NCBI GenBank assembly: GCA_946892075.1
Contig: CAMPNZ010000059.1
Location: forward strand, 1-8,363
Direction: 5' to 3'
DNA from: an uncultured Coriobacteriales bacterium
GTDB lineage: Bacteria > Actinomycetota > Coriobacteriia > Coriobacteriales > Eggerthellaceae
Length of the DNA stretch: 8,363 nt
The position numbers were made by a program, and so were the translations under genes. This document shows positions 6,189 through 8,363 of this stretch, piece by piece; the stretch's first letter is position 1; the number at the start of each line of letters is the position of its first letter. The notes beneath the pieces are model-generated. The model made no database searches and was not told the origin of the DNA. It saw only the letters and a list, made by a program, of their open reading frames with translations.

Positions 6189-7382
6189 ATGGCTTTGGAT
6201 ATGCACATTACAAAACAGCTGAACACGTTCACGCTTGAATCGACATTGAACATCGGCAACGAGGTTGTTGGTTTGCTGGGCGCGTCGGGGTGCGGAAAAT
6301 CGATGACCATGCGTAGCGTTGCCGGCATCGAAAAGCCTGATAGCGGGCATATTACGGTGAACGGAATTGAGTATTTCAACAAAGAGAAACACATCAACTT
6401 AAGCCCGCAGAAGCGTCAAACGGCATTGTTATTCCAAAACTACCAGCTGTTTCCGCATATGACGGTTGCGCAAAATATCGCGGCGGGCATTCACAATGCA
6501 ACGGCCACTGAAAAGCAGCAACGCATCGATGAGCAGGTGAAACGCTTCGGCTTGAAAGGTTTGGAGCAGCGTCATCCGCTGCAACTTTCAGGAGGGCAGC
6601 AGCAACGTGTGGCGCTTGCACGCATGTTGGCGGCGCAGCCTGCAATTTTGCTGCTTGACGAGCCACTTTCGGCGTTGGACGCGCACCTGAAGCGCGAACT
6701 GGAAGCCGACTTGAACACCCTGTTCAAAATGTTCGGGAAAACGGTGCTGTATGTAAGCCACGACATCGACGAAGCAACGCGTTTGTGCGACAAAATTGCC
6801 GTAGTGCACGACGGCCACATTCAAGAAATTTCAACGCCGCAACAGCTGATGGAGAACCCGCGCTCCCTGCCCGGCTTGCGCTTGTCGGGGTGTCGCAACT
6901 TGTTCCCCGTGCAGGCCATTGACGAGCACCACGTGCGCAGCGTTCGTGCAAATACCACTATTGAAGTGCGGAATTACACCTCGGGTGAAAATTTGTTTGC
7001 GGGCATTCGCGAAACCGATATTGTGCAGCTTGATAATCCGATCGAACAAAATTGCCTGTGCATGCGCGTGGCGTCGTTTATTGACTCTCGTTACGCGCGC
7101 GATATACGTCTTGAAGCAGCAAAAGATGCCTCCGTGCGCGATGCAACCGAAAACCCGCTGTTTTTAACGTCGGACGAAAAGGAAACGTTTTCGCTGTTCT
7201 GGCGCATCAATCGTGCCGATTATCAGATCCGCGCATTGCCGGTGGTGGGGGATGTGGTATACGTGCACGTGAAACCGGAGAACGTTCACGTTTTACCTGC
7301 TCCACCGGTGTATACCACCAAGCGCGACAGCGGGAAGCGTAGCGGCGGGAAACGTAACGCATCGAAACGTGACGAATCGTAG
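6189..7382 (+). CDS. modC: Molybdate ABC transporter ATP-binding protein ModC
   Basis: This is the cytoplasmic ATPase that powers ModB. The ATG at 6189 is chosen because AGGTG (6178-6182) lies 6 bases upstream; the GTG at 6180 overlaps the modB end and lacks a good site. The product has 397 residues. The nucleotide-binding domain is complete: Walker A GASGCGKS (31-38), Q-loop LLFQNYQLF (80-88, Gln83), signature LSGGQQQR (133-140), Walker B ILLLDEP (153-159; Asp157, Glu158), D-loop SALD (161-164) and switch His191. A C-terminal TOBE-like oxyanion-sensing region follows (about 234-370), with GCRNLFP at the junction, AGIRETDI (271-278) and VHVKPENVHVL near its end. The last 20 residues are a basic tail of four 5-residue units (KRDSG, KRSGG, KRNAS, KRDES), absent from ModC proteins I know. 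modB ends 1 bp before this start, so translation is probably coupled. Confidence 0.95.
   Translation: MALDMHITKQLNTFTLESTLNIGNEVVGLLGASGCGKSMTMRSVAGIEKPDSGHITVNGIEYFNKEKHINLSPQKRQTALLFQNYQLFPHMTVAQNIAAGIHNATATEKQQRIDEQVKRFGLKGLEQRHPLQLSGGQQQRVALARMLAAQPAILLLDEPLSALDAHLKRELEADLNTLFKMFGKTVLYVSHDIDEATRLCDKIAVVHDGHIQEISTPQQLMENPRSLPGLRLSGCRNLFPVQAIDEHHVRSVRANTTIEVRNYTSGENLFAGIRETDIVQLDNPIEQNCLCMRVASFIDSRYARDIRLEAAKDASVRDATENPLFLTSDEKETFSLFWRINRADYQIRALPVVGDVVYVHVKPENVHVLPAPPVYTTKRDSGKRSGGKRNASKRDES
7320..7379 (+). repeat. 15-bp tandem repeat encoding the basic ModC tail
   Basis: Four consecutive 15-bp units each start with AAGCG or AAACG and encode Lys-Arg followed by three small or polar residues (KRDSG, KRSGG, KRNAS, KRDES). 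The stop codon TAG follows directly at 7380-7382. Eight of the 20 residues are basic. Confidence 0.75.
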
Positions 7383-7555
7383 CAAGAAACGTTTGTCCCA
7401 CGAAACGCCATTCGGCTCTACCCGCGCCGTTTAGCCTCTTCATCGTGCATATCTGCTCCGCCCATGCACGATGACCCGCGTCGTTTCGCTCGCACACGTT
7501 CCCCGCACACCCGCACCGGCACTCCACGCGACGCATCGAAACGTGACGAATCGTA
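7357..7555 (+). repeat. 25-bp perfect direct repeat flanking a structured 149-bp segment
   Basis: Bases 7357-7381 (the last two repeat units of modC plus two bases of its stop codon) recur without a mismatch at 7531-7555, offset 174 bp, in the gap before moaA. The segment between them holds the palindrome AAACGTTT (7387-7394), an outer inverted pair CGAAACG (7401-7407) with CGTTTCG (7482-7488), and a long hairpin nested inside that pair. I see no gene in the gap 7383-7656. The layout fits either a small non-coding insertion flanked by a duplication or a 174-bp tandem duplication that has diverged. Confidence 0.75.
7440..7474. other. 11-bp perfect stem-loop in the modC-moaA gap
   Basis: TCATCGTGCAT (7440-7450) pairs perfectly with ATGCACGATGA (7464-7474) over a 13-base loop. 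It lies 58 bases past the modC stop. No T-run follows, so a rho-independent terminator is not supported in either direction. It could stabilise the 3' end of the mod message or be the core of the repeat-flanked segment. Confidence 0.6.
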
Positions 7556-7627
7556 ACGAAACAGTACTCGCTGCTTTACAGAATCAACACTATTCGCGCT
7601 TGAGAATGAATTAGCCGCCGCGTGCGT

Positions 7628-7652
7628 TATACTTACCTCACGAGAAGCGAGG
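7628..7652 (+). promoter_or_regulatory. Possible moaA -10 element and ribosome binding site
   Basis: TATACT at 7628-7633 resembles a -10 box; there is no good -35 at normal spacing (TTGAGA at 7600-7605 is about 22 bases away). The ribosome binding site is GAGG at 7649-7652, 4 bases before the ATG. CCTC at 7636-7639 is complementary to it and could partly mask it. moaA might instead be read through from modC. Confidence 0.3.
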
Positions 7653-7656
7653 TTTC

Positions 7657-8363
7657 ATGAAAGACGGTTATGGCCGACAGATAAATTATTTGCGCATTTC
7701 ACTTACCGATAAGTGCAACTTGCGCTGTATTTATTGCATGCCTGAAGAGGGCGTGTGTCTTATGCCGCATGACGCTTTGCTTTCTATTGAAGAAATTACG
7801 CGCTGCGTGAAAGTTGCCACGCGCATCGGCATCAAAAACGTGCGCCTTACCGGCGGTGAGCCGCTTGTTCGCAAGGGCATTCTTGCGCTTGTTCAGCAGT
7901 TATCCGACATTCCCGAAATTGAAAATATCTCGCTTACCACGAACGGAACCTTGCTGAAGTCGATGGCGCTTCCTTTGAAAGAAGCGGGCTTGAACAGGGT
8001 AAACATTTCGCTCGATACACTTTCGCGCGAAACGTATGCCCAGGTGACGCGCCGCGACAAACTGCACGAGGCGCTGGAAGGCATTCAAGAAGCGCTGCGT
8101 GTGGGCTTAAGTCCGGTGAAAATTAACACGGTTACGGTGCGCAGCTTGAAGGAAAATTATCTTGAGTTTGCAAAAATGACGCTTGACCTGCCCATTCACG
8201 TTCGCTTTATCGAGTATATGCCCATTGGAACGCACGTGAACGATCCGCATACCGGCTGGGGAAAACAAGACGTGTATCCTGCAGACCAGCTGATTGAAGA
8301 CATTAACCATGCGGCGTTGCGCGAGGGTTTGGCGCAACGCCGCATGGTTAATGTCTACAATCA
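7657..8363 (+). CDS. moaA: GTP 3',8-cyclase MoaA, N-terminal part (3' truncated)
   Basis: MoaA is the radical-SAM enzyme that rearranges GTP to 3',8-cyclo-7,8-dihydro-GTP, the first committed step of molybdopterin synthesis, together with MoaC. The visible part begins MKDGYGRQINYLRISLTDKC and carries the SAM-cluster motif C20-NLR-C24-IY-C27, the TGGEPLVR segment (65-72), the strand motifs LTTNGT and VNISLDTL, and RFIEYMPIG (about 188-196). The ATG at 7657 follows GAGG by 4 bases and matches the usual MoaA N-terminus. The gene runs off the window: the C-terminal second [4Fe-4S] cluster and the terminal Gly-Gly tail are not present. Residues beyond about 222-225 are encoded by a folded-back copy of the preceding bases and should be ignored. 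Its place after modABC matches the common grouping of molybdenum uptake with cofactor genes. Confidence 0.97.
   Translation, partial: MKDGYGRQINYLRISLTDKCNLRCIYCMPEEGVCLMPHDALLSIEEITRCVKVATRIGIKNVRLTGGEPLVRKGILALVQQLSDIPEIENISLTTNGTLLKSMALPLKEAGLNRVNISLDTLSRETYAQVTRRDKLHEALEGIQEALRVGLSPVKINTVTVRSLKENYLEFAKMTLDLPIHVRFIEYMPIGTHVNDPHTGWGKQDVYPADQLIEDINHAALREGLAQRRMVNVYN
8291..8363. repeat. 32-bp inverted repeat at the right end (probable fold-back artefact)
   Basis: Bases 8291-8322 and 8332-8363 are reverse complements with a single mismatch (8297 against 8357), around the 9-base loop GAGGGTTTG. The second arm ends at the last base of the window. Reading through it in the moaA frame replaces the expected protein with AQRRMVNVYNQ, the antisense of the preceding codons. 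The left arm encodes normal MoaA sequence (QLIEDINHAALRE), so the right arm is the suspect copy. Confidence 0.9.

Noticed and set aside
5612..6397. Long open frame on the - strand across modB and modC (261 codons)
   Set aside because: It is antisense to the ModB core and the start of ModC, including the Walker A region; its product has no recognisable domain.
7440..7474. Intrinsic terminator for the mod operon
   Set aside because: The stem is strong but no T-run follows it on either strand, so I list it only as a stem-loop.
1..8363. A linear replicon with hairpin telomeres at both ends
   Set aside because: The two terminal palindromes are unrelated in sequence, have unpaired loops of 7 and 9 bases, and each interrupts a conserved chromosomal gene; protelomerase-type ends would normally share sequence and lie outside genes.

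Overview
The window holds six genes, all on the + strand: a 5'-truncated nnrD, ligA, modA, modB, modC and a 3'-truncated moaA. I infer an actinobacterium, most likely of the Coriobacteriia (Eggerthellaceae-like). The reasons are moderately high GC with Ala/Pro-rich lineage-specific extensions, an actinobacterial-style ligase Ia domain (Phe-Asp where E. coli has Tyr-Asp), a twin-arginine lipoprotein ModA, and anaerobe-style molybdenum uptake beside molybdenum-cofactor synthesis. This taxonomic call rests on memory of families, not on a search.

Layout. Bases 1-783 carry the C-terminal half of an NAD(P)H-hydrate dehydratase, interrupted by a low-complexity insert built on a 45-bp tandem repeat. 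Its last 8 bases overlap the start of ligA (776-3265), an otherwise complete NAD-dependent DNA ligase with about 135 extra N-terminal residues. A gap of about 220 bp follows: GC-rich hairpins and short repeats, then an AT-rich stretch with the probable modA promoter. modA (3486-4364), modB (4493-6187) and modC (6189-7382) form a molybdate ABC importer. An intrinsic terminator sits between modA and modB, and modB and modC are 1 bp apart. A 274-bp gap with a 25-bp direct repeat and nested inverted repeats precedes moaA (7657 to the window end), the radical-SAM enzyme of the first step of molybdopterin synthesis.

How the genes work together. ModA would capture molybdate outside the membrane, ModB would form the channel and ModC would power it. 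The molybdenum would feed cofactor made by the pathway that MoaA opens. nnrD and ligA are housekeeping (nicotinamide nucleotide repair and NAD-dependent ligation) and look like a separate, translationally coupled unit.

Most notable points. (1) ModB is more than twice the usual length: a transmembrane anchor, a Pro/Ala/Thr linker and a predicted extracytoplasmic domain of about 200 residues that I do not recognise precede a normal permease core. (2) Several conserved proteins here carry in-frame tandem-repeat expansions: NnrD (15-residue period), ModB (10-residue repeat and linker repeats) and ModC (5-residue period tail). (3) Both ends of the window are fold-back inverted repeats that start or end exactly at the sequence boundary and break open genes. 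I read these as assembly or library artefacts, so the first ~47 and last ~32-40 bases should not be trusted as genome sequence. I do not see a convincing new multi-gene system; the ModB fusion is the best candidate for undescribed biology.
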